From the NCBI RefSeq assembly GCF_000379805.1, contig NZ_KB903554.1, positions 151,551-191,564 of the forward strand: a stretch of DNA of 40,014 bases, given 5' to 3'. A program made the position numbers and the translations under genes. Below, in pieces: positions 10,140-18,011 of this stretch; the first letter of the stretch is position 1; every line of letters begins with the position of its first letter. Source of the stretch: Lewinella cohaerens DSM 23179. Its GTDB lineage: Bacteria; Bacteroidota; Bacteroidia; Chitinophagales; Saprospiraceae. The notes below the pieces were generated by a model, which saw only the letters and a program-made list of their open reading frames with translations, did not search any database and was not told where the DNA came from.

Positions 10140-10831
10140 CCCTCATTTGTTTGCTCTTGGTGAGTAGTCTTTCTACTCAAGCACAAATTGGAGGCAAAGG
10201 GAACTACAACTTTTTTGAGTTTCAGCAGAAGCCTTACTATTTTGGGATCACTTTGGCAATGAACAACAGTAGTTTTACGCCATTTCGCTCAGAAGAATTT
10301 CTGTATTCAGATAGTATCCAGTCGGTACAGGCGTTACGAGGCCCTGGGTTTAATCTAGGTATTGTTACGAACTTGAAAATTGGAGATTACTTCGACTTCC
10401 GCTTCCTCCCTACCCTATCCTTTGGAGAACGTAAACTGGTATACGACCAGACGCGCCGGGATGCGCCAGCAAATCAGCGATCGGTAGAATCTGTGTTTGT
10501 AGAGATGCCATTTCATTTCCGCTATAAATCTGCTCCTTATAAAGATAAAAGGCTCTTTGTTTTGGCAGGTGTAAAATACAGTTTTGATGTAGCTAGCGAC
10601 TCGCGCGCACGCCAAGCAGAAAGCCTGGTAAAAATATCTCCGCATGATTTTGCCTTGGAGTATGGTGCTGGCGTTCAGTTCTTTTTTCCCTACTTTATTT
10701 TCTCTCCGGAGTTGAAGTTTAGCCACGGAATAGGCAATACGCTGATCTTCAACCCTACACTAGAAGAATCTACTGTTCTGGAAAAGGTGCTTAGCCGCAC
10801 ATTTACGCTTAGTTTTCACTTTGAGGGATAG
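10088..10831 (+). CDS. porT: Type IX secretion system outer-membrane protein PorT
   Basis: An outer-membrane beta-barrel protein resembling PorT of the type IX secretion (Por) system, which exports proteins with a conserved C-terminal sorting domain and supports gliding in many Bacteroidota. The 247-residue chain has a signal peptide (hydrophobic core about 17-29, cleavage after Thr-Gln-Ala near 32). Alternating amphipathic strands follow, with family-like segments 'FRFLPTLSFGER', 'VEMPFHFRYKS' and 'FSPELKFSHGI', and a C-terminal aromatic strand ending SFHFEG. The start lies 52 bp inside ubiE; no other ATG precedes the signal peptide. The ubiE-porT order is known from many Bacteroidota genomes and supports this call over a generic porin-family protein. 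Confidence 0.82.
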   Translation: MQVANLRNIITLHGYKITLICLLLVSSLSTQAQIGGKGNYNFFEFQQKPYYFGITLAMNNSSFTPFRSEEFLYSDSIQSVQALRGPGFNLGIVTNLKIGDYFDFRFLPTLSFGERKLVYDQTRRDAPANQRSVESVFVEMPFHFRYKSAPYKDKRLFVLAGVKYSFDVASDSRARQAESLVKISPHDFALEYGAGVQFFFPYFIFSPELKFSHGIGNTLIFNPTLEESTVLEKVLSRTFTLSFHFEG

Positions 10832-10928
10832 TTTTTGGTGCGGAGTGCGGGGCAATACTTTATGGTCTTTCCCTAAACAAGAGCCGTAAAGAAATATAAG
10901 TCGCTTTTTAAAAAAAAGAGCGAGGATA

Positions 10929-10959
10929 TTGTGCGGTTTCAAAAAAAGCTATACATTTG
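10929..10959 (+). promoter_or_regulatory. Promoter of tRNA-Leu(CAA)
   Basis: TTG (10929-10931), a 20-nt spacer and TACATTTG (10952-10959) match the Bacteroidota -33/-7 pattern. The predicted start near 10966 leaves about 65 nt of precursor before the tRNA. Confidence 0.7.
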
Positions 10960-11030
10960 CCCCGCACTGATCCAAAGGGGTCAGTTGGAGCTTGGTAAAA
11001 AGTATTAATTTTACTTTTTCAGACTCTTTT

Positions 11031-11112
11031 GCCGATGTGGCGGAACTGGTAGACGCGCTGGATTCAAAATCCAGTTTCTTCGGAAGTGTGGGTTCGATTC
11101 CCACCGTCGGTA
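11031..11112 (+). tRNA. tRNA-Leu, anticodon CAA
   Basis: An 82-nt class II tRNA with a long variable arm. The acceptor arms are 11031-11037 and 11105-11111 (G:U at the first pair), with discriminator A at 11112. The anticodon loop TTCAAAA gives CAA, reading UUG. The T loop is TTCGATT with a GTGGG/CCCAC stem. CCA is not encoded. Confidence 0.95.
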
Positions 11113-11119
11113 CTTAACT

Positions 11120-11156
11120 AAAAGCCTTGCAAATCAATGATTTGTGAGGCTTTTTT
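11120..11156 (+). terminator. Terminator of tRNA-Leu(CAA)
   Basis: A 16-bp stem with two G:U pairs (arms 11120-11135 and 11139-11154) closes an AAT loop and runs into TTTTTT, 8 nt after the tRNA end. Confidence 0.9.
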
Positions 11157-11217
11157 ATTGTTACTCAAAAAGGGTAAAATACTCTCTTTTGCTACTCCTC
11201 ATTTCTTTCAAAAATAA

Positions 11218-11249
11218 TTTGGAGAACAATTAGGTATTTACCATCTTTG
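11218..11249 (+). promoter_or_regulatory. Promoter of tRNA-Leu(CAG)
   Basis: TTTG (11218-11221), a 20-nt spacer and CATCTTTG (11242-11249, one mismatch to TAnnTTTG). It lies between the first tRNA terminator and the second tRNA, so the second tRNA is an independent unit. Confidence 0.65.
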
Positions 11250-11273
11250 CGCACCTCGAAAGAATCTGATCTT

Positions 11274-11355
11274 GCCGAAGTGGTGAAATTGGTAGACACG
11301 CACGTTTCAGAGGCGTGTGCAGCAATGCGTGCGGGTTCAAGTCCCGCCTTCGGCA
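11274..11355 (+). tRNA. tRNA-Leu, anticodon CAG
   Basis: An 82-nt class II tRNA. Acceptor GCCGAAG (11274-11280) pairs perfectly with CTTCGGC (11348-11354), and A at 11355 is the discriminator. The anticodon loop TTCAGAG gives CAG, reading CUG. It has a long variable arm and a T arm GCGGG/CCCGC. CCA is not encoded. Confidence 0.95.
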
Positions 11356-11369
11356 CTACCTAAAAGAAC

Positions 11370-11409
11370 AAGGGTTTATGAGCTTCTCAGAAGTTTGTAA
11401 ACCCTTTTT
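11370..11409 (+). terminator. Terminator of tRNA-Leu(CAG)
   Basis: AAGGGTTTA (11370-11378) pairs with TAAACCCTT (11398-11406). A partly paired interior is followed by a T run, 14 nt after the tRNA. The remaining 150 bp to the ppc stop show nothing recognisable. Confidence 0.8.
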
Positions 11410-11557
11410 CTTTTCTCCTCTATCCAAAGGACCAAATAGACGAAAGTAATTATACACGCTAAGGAAGTCTCTTATGATTGATCAGTCAACCATGAGGCCT
11501 GAAATACCTTGGAATAGCCGCTAGTAGTTCTTTATGTGTTTCGTCATAAAAAGGATA

Positions 11558-14266
11558 TCAACCAGTGCTTTTCAAGCCACCGGCAATTCCATTGGTCAGT
11601 AATAATAATTTTTTCAATAAAGGACCTGCCATTTCCGGTGCTGTTTCTTTTGCAGCACGCCATGCCTTCAAGTATTCTAGTTGCAAGTGATGCAAATTAT
11701 CCAACACTTTGCCTCGACGAGCAGTATTTTGCAGTTGGCTCATTCGTCGATCAGCGACTGGGCTGCCAAATAATTCGGTGATCTGCCGGAGTCCTGACGC
11801 CCGGTCTTCAAATAGCAAGGCCATTAATTCGTCTCGGATATCCGTTTCACTTACTAACTCGGCAAACGCTGCCATAATAACAGGATCTGAATTGAGCAGG
11901 CTGGTCTCTACCTCAATCAGTGTATAATACAATAAGGGCCAATCAGCTGCAGCAGCCTGAAGGGTTCCCCAAGGTTCTGGTGTTTGCTCTTGCAGTTCAC
12001 TCAGTGCAGTACCTACCCCATACCAACCGGTCAAATTAAATCGGGCTTGATTCCAACTAAACACCCAAGGAATAGCGCGTAGATCAGCAAGACTACGAGT
12101 GCCAGTCCGTCGAGCCGGGCGGGAACCGATTTTGCTTTGCTCTAACACATCAATCGGGGTAGCTTGCGTATAAAATGGGATAAAGCCAGAGTGGTCAATG
12201 AGAGAAGGATAAGTTTGCTGAGCCCTTTGAGTAAGTTGTTCCATGGCCTCGAAGAGAGGAGCAGGAAGTTCTGGTGCATCCTGAAGTCGCATCACTTGCC
12301 GGGCTGTACCGGCCAATAACATCTCCAGATTATAAGTCGCATTCTTTAAATTGGCGAACTGTTGGGCAATCGTCTCTCCCTGTACCGTGATTTTGATCGC
12401 TCCACTCACTGATCCAGCAGGCATACTATCCAGAAACCGGTGGTACTTCCCACCGCCGCGGCTGATAGTGCCACCTCTTCCATGGAAAAAGCACAAGGCC
12501 ATATTATGTCGTGCTGCCGCTTTACTCAATTTCTCTTCCGCTTTGAATATATTCCAGCGACTGGCTAAAATCCCACCGTCTTTATTACTATCACTATACC
12601 CCAGCATTACCTCCTGAAGGTTACTATGGCGCCGGCTGACGGTCACCGGATGACTTAGAAAAGCCCCCAATATCTTATCACCGGCTTGGAGATCATCGAT
12701 GGTCTCCAATAGTGGTACCACAGGAATGGGCTGATCCAGTAATCCCACTTCTCTGAGGAATAGATAGACGACTAACAAATCAGTCAGATCCCTTGTCATG
12801 CTGACAATAACAGAACCGATGCCGTCAATACCATAGCGCTGAACGTGGCGGCGCAATACACGATAGTAAGCCAATACTTTGTCGGCTTCCGGGCCGCAAC
12901 TATCCCCCATTACCAGGAACGGCCGCTTACTTTTCAGTTCCTCGTTAAGGAACTTGAGTCGTTTGCTCATGTCCCAATTGACAAAATCAAAATCTTTAAA
13001 GCCAGCGGCTTGCAAAATTTGGCGGATTGCCTTTTCGTGATAAGCACTATTTTGGCGGATGTCTAACTTCACCAGGTGAAAACCAAAACAGCGGACCTGC
13101 CGTTCCACATCAAAGAGTAGGTCTTGGGCGATTCGTTGTGCGCCAATATCTTGAATCGACTGGCGCAGCAATGTTAGATCTGCCTGGAGATCCCCTGCAG
13201 TAGGGTAATAACACCCCGGTTCGGTAGTTGCATTAGTTTGGGTATTATTTAGTCGCGCCAGCATCAGGTTGACAAATTGCCGGTAAGGACTCCGTGGATT
13301 CCTGGCTAATGCCGCCGCTCCTGTATCCCCAAGTGCCGCCGCCATCGCCTGAATAGCTTCCTTTAAAGCAGGAGGCATTGCCTGATGTACATCGGACATA
13401 CTTAAACTAGCTGCAAGTTTAAGTAGCTCTTGATGTAGTAATTGAAGCGCAGCATCCCGGTGTTTTCCCAAGGTACTTTCCGTAAATTCAGCGGTTACAT
13501 AAGGGTGACCATCCCGGTCTCCGCCTACCCAACTACCGAATTCCAGGATCGGGAATTGTTCGGGTTCACTAAGATAATCGGGAGCAAAGCCCATGGCTTT
13601 CCAGCTCCCACGCAATCTACGGTCACTTTCCCGGAGTGCCTGAGGGAAAACATGGGTAAAGTAGTGGAGGACGTGGTTACGTTCGTCGTACAGGTCAGGT
13701 TTTTCCAGATACACTTCCCCGGTGCGCCAAAGTCGTTCCAGTAAAGCTTTGATTGATTCTCGGATTTGATCTCGTTCCGTATCAGACCAGGTCGTATTCT
13801 CGTTCTTAACCAAGAGCAGGTAAAGTTCCCGGTGCAGCTCAAGGACAGTGACTCGCTTGGCTTCCGTCGGATGCGCCGTGAGGACAGGTTGTATCCGAAG
13901 TTTTGGAAAAACGGCCGCCATCTCTTCTTCTGTACGGCCTTGCTTTTTCCATTGATCAAAGGTTTCTCCCCATGATCCACGAATAGCTGATATTCCCTTA
14001 TCATTTTCTACTTGTCGCTTATACTGTACGGCTACGTTTTCCTCTACCATATTCAATAGCTGAAAAGAAATACTCAGAGCTTGGATAAGCTTGGTTTCCT
14101 GATCATCGACTAAACCATTAATAGCAGAAGACTCATTGATCCAAGGAAGTTGATGTGCTAGCTTCTCCTCACCCAAGGATAGCAATACTTCCTGAAAACA
14201 GGTCATAACGAAATGTAGATCCTTGACGGTCTTATCGATTTCTTGATTCTGATGGGTATCTTTCAT
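11558..14266 (-). CDS. ppc: Phosphoenolpyruvate carboxylase
   Basis: Carboxylates phosphoenolpyruvate with bicarbonate to oxaloacetate, refilling the TCA cycle. Family signatures are present: LTAHPTEAKR with the catalytic histidine, the glycine-rich FHGRGGTISRGG loop, 'GYSDSNKDGG' and a C-terminus ending in NGIAGGLKSTG, like the canonical ...NTG end. The open frame begins at 14353, but homology-like sequence begins at the internal ATG at 14266 (Met-Lys-Asp-Thr-His). The preceding 29 codons are Phe/Cys/Asn-rich and look like untranslated leader. From 14266 the protein is 902 residues, normal for the family. The gene is monocistronic and divergent from the Rrf2 operon. Confidence 0.95.
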   Translation of the reverse strand: MKDTHQNQEIDKTVKDLHFVMTCFQEVLLSLGEEKLAHQLPWINESSAINGLVDDQETKLIQALSISFQLLNMVEENVAVQYKRQVENDKGISAIRGSWGETFDQWKKQGRTEEEMAAVFPKLRIQPVLTAHPTEAKRVTVLELHRELYLLLVKNENTTWSDTERDQIRESIKALLERLWRTGEVYLEKPDLYDERNHVLHYFTHVFPQALRESDRRLRGSWKAMGFAPDYLSEPEQFPILEFGSWVGGDRDGHPYVTAEFTESTLGKHRDAALQLLHQELLKLAASLSMSDVHQAMPPALKEAIQAMAAALGDTGAAALARNPRSPYRQFVNLMLARLNNTQTNATTEPGCYYPTAGDLQADLTLLRQSIQDIGAQRIAQDLLFDVERQVRCFGFHLVKLDIRQNSAYHEKAIRQILQAAGFKDFDFVNWDMSKRLKFLNEELKSKRPFLVMGDSCGPEADKVLAYYRVLRRHVQRYGIDGIGSVIVSMTRDLTDLLVVYLFLREVGLLDQPIPVVPLLETIDDLQAGDKILGAFLSHPVTVSRRHSNLQEVMLGYSDSNKDGGILASRWNIFKAEEKLSKAAARHNMALCFFHGRGGTISRGGGKYHRFLDSMPAGSVSGAIKITVQGETIAQQFANLKNATYNLEMLLAGTARQVMRLQDAPELPAPLFEAMEQLTQRAQQTYPSLIDHSGFIPFYTQATPIDVLEQSKIGSRPARRTGTRSLADLRAIPWVFSWNQARFNLTGWYGVGTALSELQEQTPEPWGTLQAAAADWPLLYYTLIEVETSLLNSDPVIMAAFAELVSETDIRDELMALLFEDRASGLRQITELFGSPVADRRMSQLQNTARRGKVLDNLHHLQLEYLKAWRAAKETAPEMAGPLLKKLLLLTNGIAGGLKSTG

Positions 14267-14499
14267 AGTGGGGTAATGAGGGTTTGTATTATTGCAAAAA
14301 CACACTTTCCTAAAGAGATTAAATATAGAAAAGCCTATCTGGTTCAGACTCACTCTACCTCTGTTTTCTTGTTCTCAAACAAATTCTGTGCATTGTAAAA
14401 GAAGAAAGTTTTTACACGATAAAAAGTACCCCCAGCATAATACGCAATAATATCCATAGACTTCATTCCCAGAATTTTCACCCCCCCCATCTTTAAAAA

Positions 14500-14531
14500 T
14501 TCGCCTTAACCAGATTACTGTTCTATCTTTG
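14500..14531 (+). promoter_or_regulatory. Predicted promoter of the Rrf2 operon
   Basis: TATCTTTG (14524-14531) is a perfect -7 element, 34 bp before the Rrf2 ATG, with TTCG (14500-14503) 20 nt upstream as in the gyrA promoter. A run of eight C (14481-14488) lies 11 bp upstream. The 299-bp ppc-Rrf2 gap holds no other gene. Confidence 0.6.
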
Positions 14532-14565
14532 CTTTAGCTCTCAACCGTTGTAAAAACAACAAAAT

Positions 14566-14997
14566 ATGTTTAGCAAGTCTTGTAAATATGCGATTCGCGC
14601 AGTTCTTTTTCTAGCTATCAACACTGATGATGATACTAAATTGGGGGTAGAAGAATTAGCCAGTGAGTTAGAGGTTCCAAAACACTTTTTGGGGAAAATT
14701 CTACAGCAGCTCGCTAAGAATAAGATGGTATCATCGACAAAAGGAAGAAACGGTGGCTTTTTCTTGAATAAGCAAAACAAGGCAGCCAATCTGCTGGCCA
14801 TTATTGAATCTATTGACGGGAAAGATATTTTCCAAGAGTGTATATTGGGTTTAGAACAATGCTCAGATACAAATCCATGTCCATATCATGATTCAATTCA
14901 GAAGGTTCGCCGAGAGTTTCTCCTTCAATTAAAAGACGAAACCATTGAAGCTTCTGCTGCCAGAATTAATGAGCATAGCTTAAAACTGAAGGATTAG
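14566..14997 (+). CDS. Rrf2-family transcriptional regulator, probably iron-sulfur
   Basis: A 143-residue winged-helix repressor of the Rrf2 family (IscR, NsrR, CymR). The N-terminal 'SCKYAIRAVLFLA' helix, the helix-turn-helix around 28-50 and the wing 'KGRNGGFFL' are typical. Three cysteines in 'CILGLEQCSDTNPC' (spacing CX6CX5C) sit where IscR and NsrR bind a cluster (CX5CX5C and CX7CX5C). It may therefore sense Fe-S status, nitric oxide or redox state. It is the first gene of an apparent five-gene operon, 23 bp ahead of a membrane protein gene, and may regulate its own promoter at 14500-14531. Confidence 0.88.
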   Translation: MFSKSCKYAIRAVLFLAINTDDDTKLGVEELASELEVPKHFLGKILQQLAKNKMVSSTKGRNGGFFLNKQNKAANLLAIIESIDGKDIFQECILGLEQCSDTNPCPYHDSIQKVRREFLLQLKDETIEASAARINEHSLKLKD

Positions 14998-15020
14998 ATC
15001 AAATCTAAAAGCTTCTTATT

Positions 15021-15533
15021 TTGCCTTTAAAAACCACTGGTATTAGAAATTACTTATCTCTAATATTACTTTTTGTTCCCGCAATCCTCTTTGGTGTGTT
15101 AATGATTGTCTATCAAGAAAATCTAGCACTTAAGTATGGTTTTGACTTCCCTCGTCTTCCTCTACAATTTTTCATTTTAGTGGTGGCTGGCTTCGTGGCT
15201 ACACTGGGCGGTGTTCTGGACTGGCGCTATCACCGTGATCCACTAAAACTCAAGCTTTCAAAAAAAGAAAGAGATGCGGAGGCTGCGGCTTTAGGCCTCG
15301 GTGGTTTGCCTATGTTCGTTTTAATGTGGGCGGCCATGATGAGTAACCAGCCTACTGTTTTCCTGGTCCCCATTATCATCGTCTTGATTTATACCGTAGT
15401 AGCGATTTGCTACGACGAGTTTGTTTTTCATATCCATCGCTGTGAAAAAATAGAAAACAGATATCATCGGATGCTGGTTTTTGGGAATGGTATTGCTTGG
15501 CTAGCTTGGTTTCATTTTATCTATTGCCAATGA
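15021..15533 (+). CDS. Four-helix membrane protein of unknown function
   Basis: I do not recognise this 170-residue protein. It has four likely membrane helices (about 11-30, 48-66, 92-108 and 113-132) and a fifth weak one near the C-terminus. A charged loop rich in Lys/Arg/Glu lies at 70-88, and a His/Cys-containing segment 'FHIHRCEKIENRYHRM' at about 137-152. The start is TTG, chosen because it keeps the first helix whole; the first ATG in frame (about 15102) would cut it. The stop overlaps the next ATG in an ATGA, indicating translational coupling. Confidence 0.6.
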   Translation: MPLKTTGIRNYLSLILLFVPAILFGVLMIVYQENLALKYGFDFPRLPLQFFILVVAGFVATLGGVLDWRYHRDPLKLKLSKKERDAEAAALGLGGLPMFVLMWAAMMSNQPTVFLVPIIIVLIYTVVAICYDEFVFHIHRCEKIENRYHRMLVFGNGIAWLAWFHFIYCQ

Positions 15534-16048
15534 ACTACCAAGATCTACTCCTCCGCAGTAAGGTCCATTTAAGCCAGTTTCCATTAGAACAAGAGATAGA
15601 TTTCATGCCTTTAGTGTTCACCAAAGGGGCAAAATGGATGACACAACGGTTAAATGAAATAGATAAAAAACAACGCAATTTCAACTCAAATGTAGCATAC
15701 GAATACTATGGTTACTTAAAGTATTCTTTTTGTTTTTTCTGTTTTATAATGAGCGGGTTGTTCTTTTGGACCAAGGCCAGTTATCTTAGTCCGCTATCCA
15801 TCCTGGTCTTTTATTTCTTTGAAGTTCATTTCCTTTTCCTTTTTCCTCTACTAATTGATGGTGTTGAAAAACCGTTGGCCAGAAGCATCCATATGACTTA
15901 CAAAATGGGTATCTTTTATACTATGAGAACCGTCATTCCTATTGGTTTTTTCATGGTAACTGGATTATTTAATTGGCGTAATCCCCTTCAAAACTGGCAT
16001 ATTGGATGCTTGGCCGTATTAATCTGGTACACTGATGAGAAGGGATAA
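15530..16048 (+). CDS. Membrane protein of unknown function
   Basis: A 172-residue unknown protein with a cytosolic-looking N-terminal 60 residues followed by about four membrane helices. These include a very Phe-rich stretch around 92-112 containing 'FFEVHFLFLFPLLIDG'. A frame open from 15497 offers an earlier ATG. I chose 15530 because it forms an ATGA overlap with the upstream stop, the usual arrangement in tight operons. Its 3' end overlaps the next gene by 14 bp. It always sits between a membrane protein and a phosphoesterase here, so a joint membrane function is plausible but unproven. Confidence 0.6.
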   Translation: MNYQDLLLRSKVHLSQFPLEQEIDFMPLVFTKGAKWMTQRLNEIDKKQRNFNSNVAYEYYGYLKYSFCFFCFIMSGLFFWTKASYLSPLSILVFYFFEVHFLFLFPLLIDGVEKPLARSIHMTYKMGIFYTMRTVIPIGFFMVTGLFNWRNPLQNWHIGCLAVLIWYTDEKG

Positions 16049-16730
16049 TTTCGAGCTCAGGGAAGAACAGATAAGTGCAAAGGTAAAGCACCCCTTCAGT
16101 GTACTCTATTTATCCGACTTTCACTTTAATGCCCATAGCCTAACCGCTGCGCACTGGATGCTGGAGCAAATAGATACCTTAAAGCCTGACATTATCCTGT
16201 TGGGTGGTGACTATGTAGATACAAGACGCGGTTTAAACATTTTTGAGTTCTTTTTAAGCAACATCCCCCATCCTGATAATTGCTTCGCCGTAGCAGGAAA
16301 TCACGACTACTTTTTTGGCATCAACACCTTAAAAAAACTGCTCACTAATTATGGTGTCACCTGGATTGAAAAAAGTTTCGCCTTCTTAAACCTAAAAACA
16401 ATACGGATTCGTATTGACGGCAACCTAAGCCAATCGGCTATTGATAATGATTTCTCCATTTTATGTGCCCACAAGCCTCAAGTACTTAATGGAGAGCTAA
16501 GTAACTACCAACTCGCTTTAGCTGGGCATCTACACGGAAGCCAAGTCGTACTCTGGCAAAATGAAAAAGGGTTGTTTCCAGGAAGGTTTTTCTATAAATG
16601 GAATATTCTAACCAAAAAAATAAGTGGTTGTACTTGCTATATTAGCAAAGGGCTAGGCGATACATTACCCGTACGGTTCAATTGCAAAAAGGATGCTATT
16701 TTTGTTAAAGTGCGCCCCACTCCAATATAG
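16035..16730 (+). CDS. Calcineurin-like metallophosphoesterase (YkuE/YaeI-like)
   Basis: A binuclear-metal phosphoesterase. The ligand motifs appear in order: Asp28-x-His30 (DFH), Gly-Asp at 58-59 (GGDYVD), Asn-His in GNHD (88-91), His146 in AHKP, and GHLHG (164-168, GHTHG in most relatives). The YkuE/YaeI subfamily acts on membrane-linked phosphodiesters, including UDP-2,3-diacylglucosamine-type substrates, but the substrate cannot be read here. Unlike many relatives it has no N-terminal membrane anchor; the two upstream membrane proteins could recruit it. The 231-residue length is short but all metal motifs are present. It overlaps the upstream gene by 14 bp and precedes the SRPBCC gene by 24 bp. 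Confidence 0.85.
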   Translation: MRRDNFELREEQISAKVKHPFSVLYLSDFHFNAHSLTAAHWMLEQIDTLKPDIILLGGDYVDTRRGLNIFEFFLSNIPHPDNCFAVAGNHDYFFGINTLKKLLTNYGVTWIEKSFAFLNLKTIRIRIDGNLSQSAIDNDFSILCAHKPQVLNGELSNYQLALAGHLHGSQVVLWQNEKGLFPGRFFYKWNILTKKISGCTCYISKGLGDTLPVRFNCKKDAIFVKVRPTPI

Positions 16731-16754
16731 ATTTCCGTATCGTAAACTCAATCC

Positions 16755-17738
16755 ATGAAGTCATTTTTTGCCTTAACTATTGCATCCTCTTACGGATTAT
16801 TGATCCGAGGGATTTTCGGGTTTATTTCGCCCAATTTCGAGATCATGAGTTTAACGTTCCTTTGCTTAGTCCCCTTTATTATCGGTTTTTTAACCGTTAG
16901 GTTCTGGCCTGAAGGGAAAATTAAGAGCAACTGGTCGGCCTTTGCTAAACCTTGGCTGACTTGCCTAATCCTCTTGATCGTCTCCATGTTGCTAAAAATC
17001 GAAGGTGCGATCTGCTGGATCATGATTTATCCGTTCTTTAGCTTCGCCGCTGGTTTGGGAGGAATTTTGACTTTCAAAATAATGAATAAAAGATCCTCCT
17101 CCAGCAATAACCCTGACATTCTTGACGAAAACGATTGGGACAATTCCTCAACCCTCAAAATGTCCTTAGTACTTTTGTTACCTGTTTTCATGGGTTTTAT
17201 TGAAGGCGACCACAGCTCCTCAAGACAATACATCACCTTGGAGGAATCTGTAACAATCAACGCTTCTACGGACGAAATATGGCAAACGATTACGCACATC
17301 GACCAAGTTGATCAAGGCGAAAAAGGCACCTATCTTACGAATGCACTGGGCTTCCCCAAGCACCTCTACACTACGCTCGACACCTGTCTATTAGGTAACA
17401 AACGAATGTGCTATTACGAAAAGGGATTGGTTTTTGAAGAAACCATCACAGAAGTTGTCCCTCACAAAAAACTAGTATTGGATATTTACGTCGATCCTAC
17501 AAAAATCCCGGCAACGGTCTTGGATGAACACATCGTCATTGGTGGAAAACATGTTGATGTACTAAAAGATACTTACCTATTAGAGCCCCAGACGGATGGC
17601 GCAACTCACCTGTCTCTTACCTCTCAGTATTCCATCAACACGCCTTTCAACTGGTACGCTGGTATTTGGGCCAAGTACCTTATGTCAGATTTATTGAAAG
17701 GAGAATTGAACTTAATCAAGCAGCGTTCAGAGCTTTAA
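16755..17738 (+). CDS. Membrane-anchored SRPBCC-fold protein
   Basis: A 327-residue protein with two parts. The N-terminal 150 residues hold about four or five membrane helices (near 3-24, 32-52, 67-85, 88-108 and 137-153). The C-terminal part from about 163 ('LEESVTINASTDEIWQTITH') has the strand-helix opening and long C-terminal helix of the START/polyketide-cyclase (SRPBCC) fold, which binds hydrophobic ligands. It is the last gene of the Rrf2 operon and is followed by a terminator within an inverted-repeat element. Pairing with a phosphoesterase suggests lipid handling, but that is inference. Confidence 0.6.
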   Translation: MKSFFALTIASSYGLLIRGIFGFISPNFEIMSLTFLCLVPFIIGFLTVRFWPEGKIKSNWSAFAKPWLTCLILLIVSMLLKIEGAICWIMIYPFFSFAAGLGGILTFKIMNKRSSSSNNPDILDENDWDNSSTLKMSLVLLLPVFMGFIEGDHSSSRQYITLEESVTINASTDEIWQTITHIDQVDQGEKGTYLTNALGFPKHLYTTLDTCLLGNKRMCYYEKGLVFEETITEVVPHKKLVLDIYVDPTKIPATVLDEHIVIGGKHVDVLKDTYLLEPQTDGATHLSLTSQYSINTPFNWYAGIWAKYLMSDLLKGELNLIKQRSEL

Positions 17739-17751
17739 GTAACAGTAAAAA

Positions 17752-17969
17752 AACATGAGTCATCCCGAATTTTGATTGTCATCAAAATCCGTGCTGACCA
17801 ACTGCAAAACCTATTATTAAAGACGAAACCCCATGATTTCACTAGTAGGAATCATGGGGTTTTCTACAAAAAGTCGGATAAATCTTTCTTTTTAGCTAAT
17901 TACAGACTCTTTCTAAGTTAAAATCAGGCTGGATTTTGGCCTTAGCCAAAATTCGGGATGACTCATGTT
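17752..17969. repeat. 218-bp inverted-repeat element (MITE- or REP-like)
   Basis: A perfect 23-bp inverted repeat forms the ends (17752-17774 and 17947-17969). Just inside each end is an 8-bp hairpin with a 4-nt loop: ATTTTGAT/ATCAAAAT on the left (17769-17788) and ATTTTGGC/GCCAAAAT on the right. A 13-bp hairpin lies near the middle. No reading frame of size is inside and I see no clear target-site duplication. This looks like a non-autonomous mobile or extragenic repeat element; copies elsewhere in the genome would be expected. Confidence 0.6.
17826..17865 (+). terminator. Terminator of the Rrf2 operon
   Basis: A perfect 13-bp stem (17826-17838 and 17850-17862) with an 11-nt loop ends in a short T run. 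It is nearly symmetrical and could also stop the minus-strand RNA ligase transcript. It lies inside the inverted-repeat element. Confidence 0.75.
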
Positions 17970-18011
17970 CTAATTTTAACTTCATCTATTCGCCCATCCG
18001 TTTGAGCTAAC

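Noticed and set aside
14267-14353. Upstream extension of the ppc frame to 14353
   Set aside because: The 29 extra codons are Phe/Cys/Asn-rich and do not resemble the enzyme's N-terminus; the ATG at 14266 gives a normal length.
17739-17975. Target-site duplication around the 218-bp inverted-repeat element
   Set aside because: The flanks (gtaaaaa on the left, ctaattt on the right) do not match, so a transposition signature cannot be claimed.
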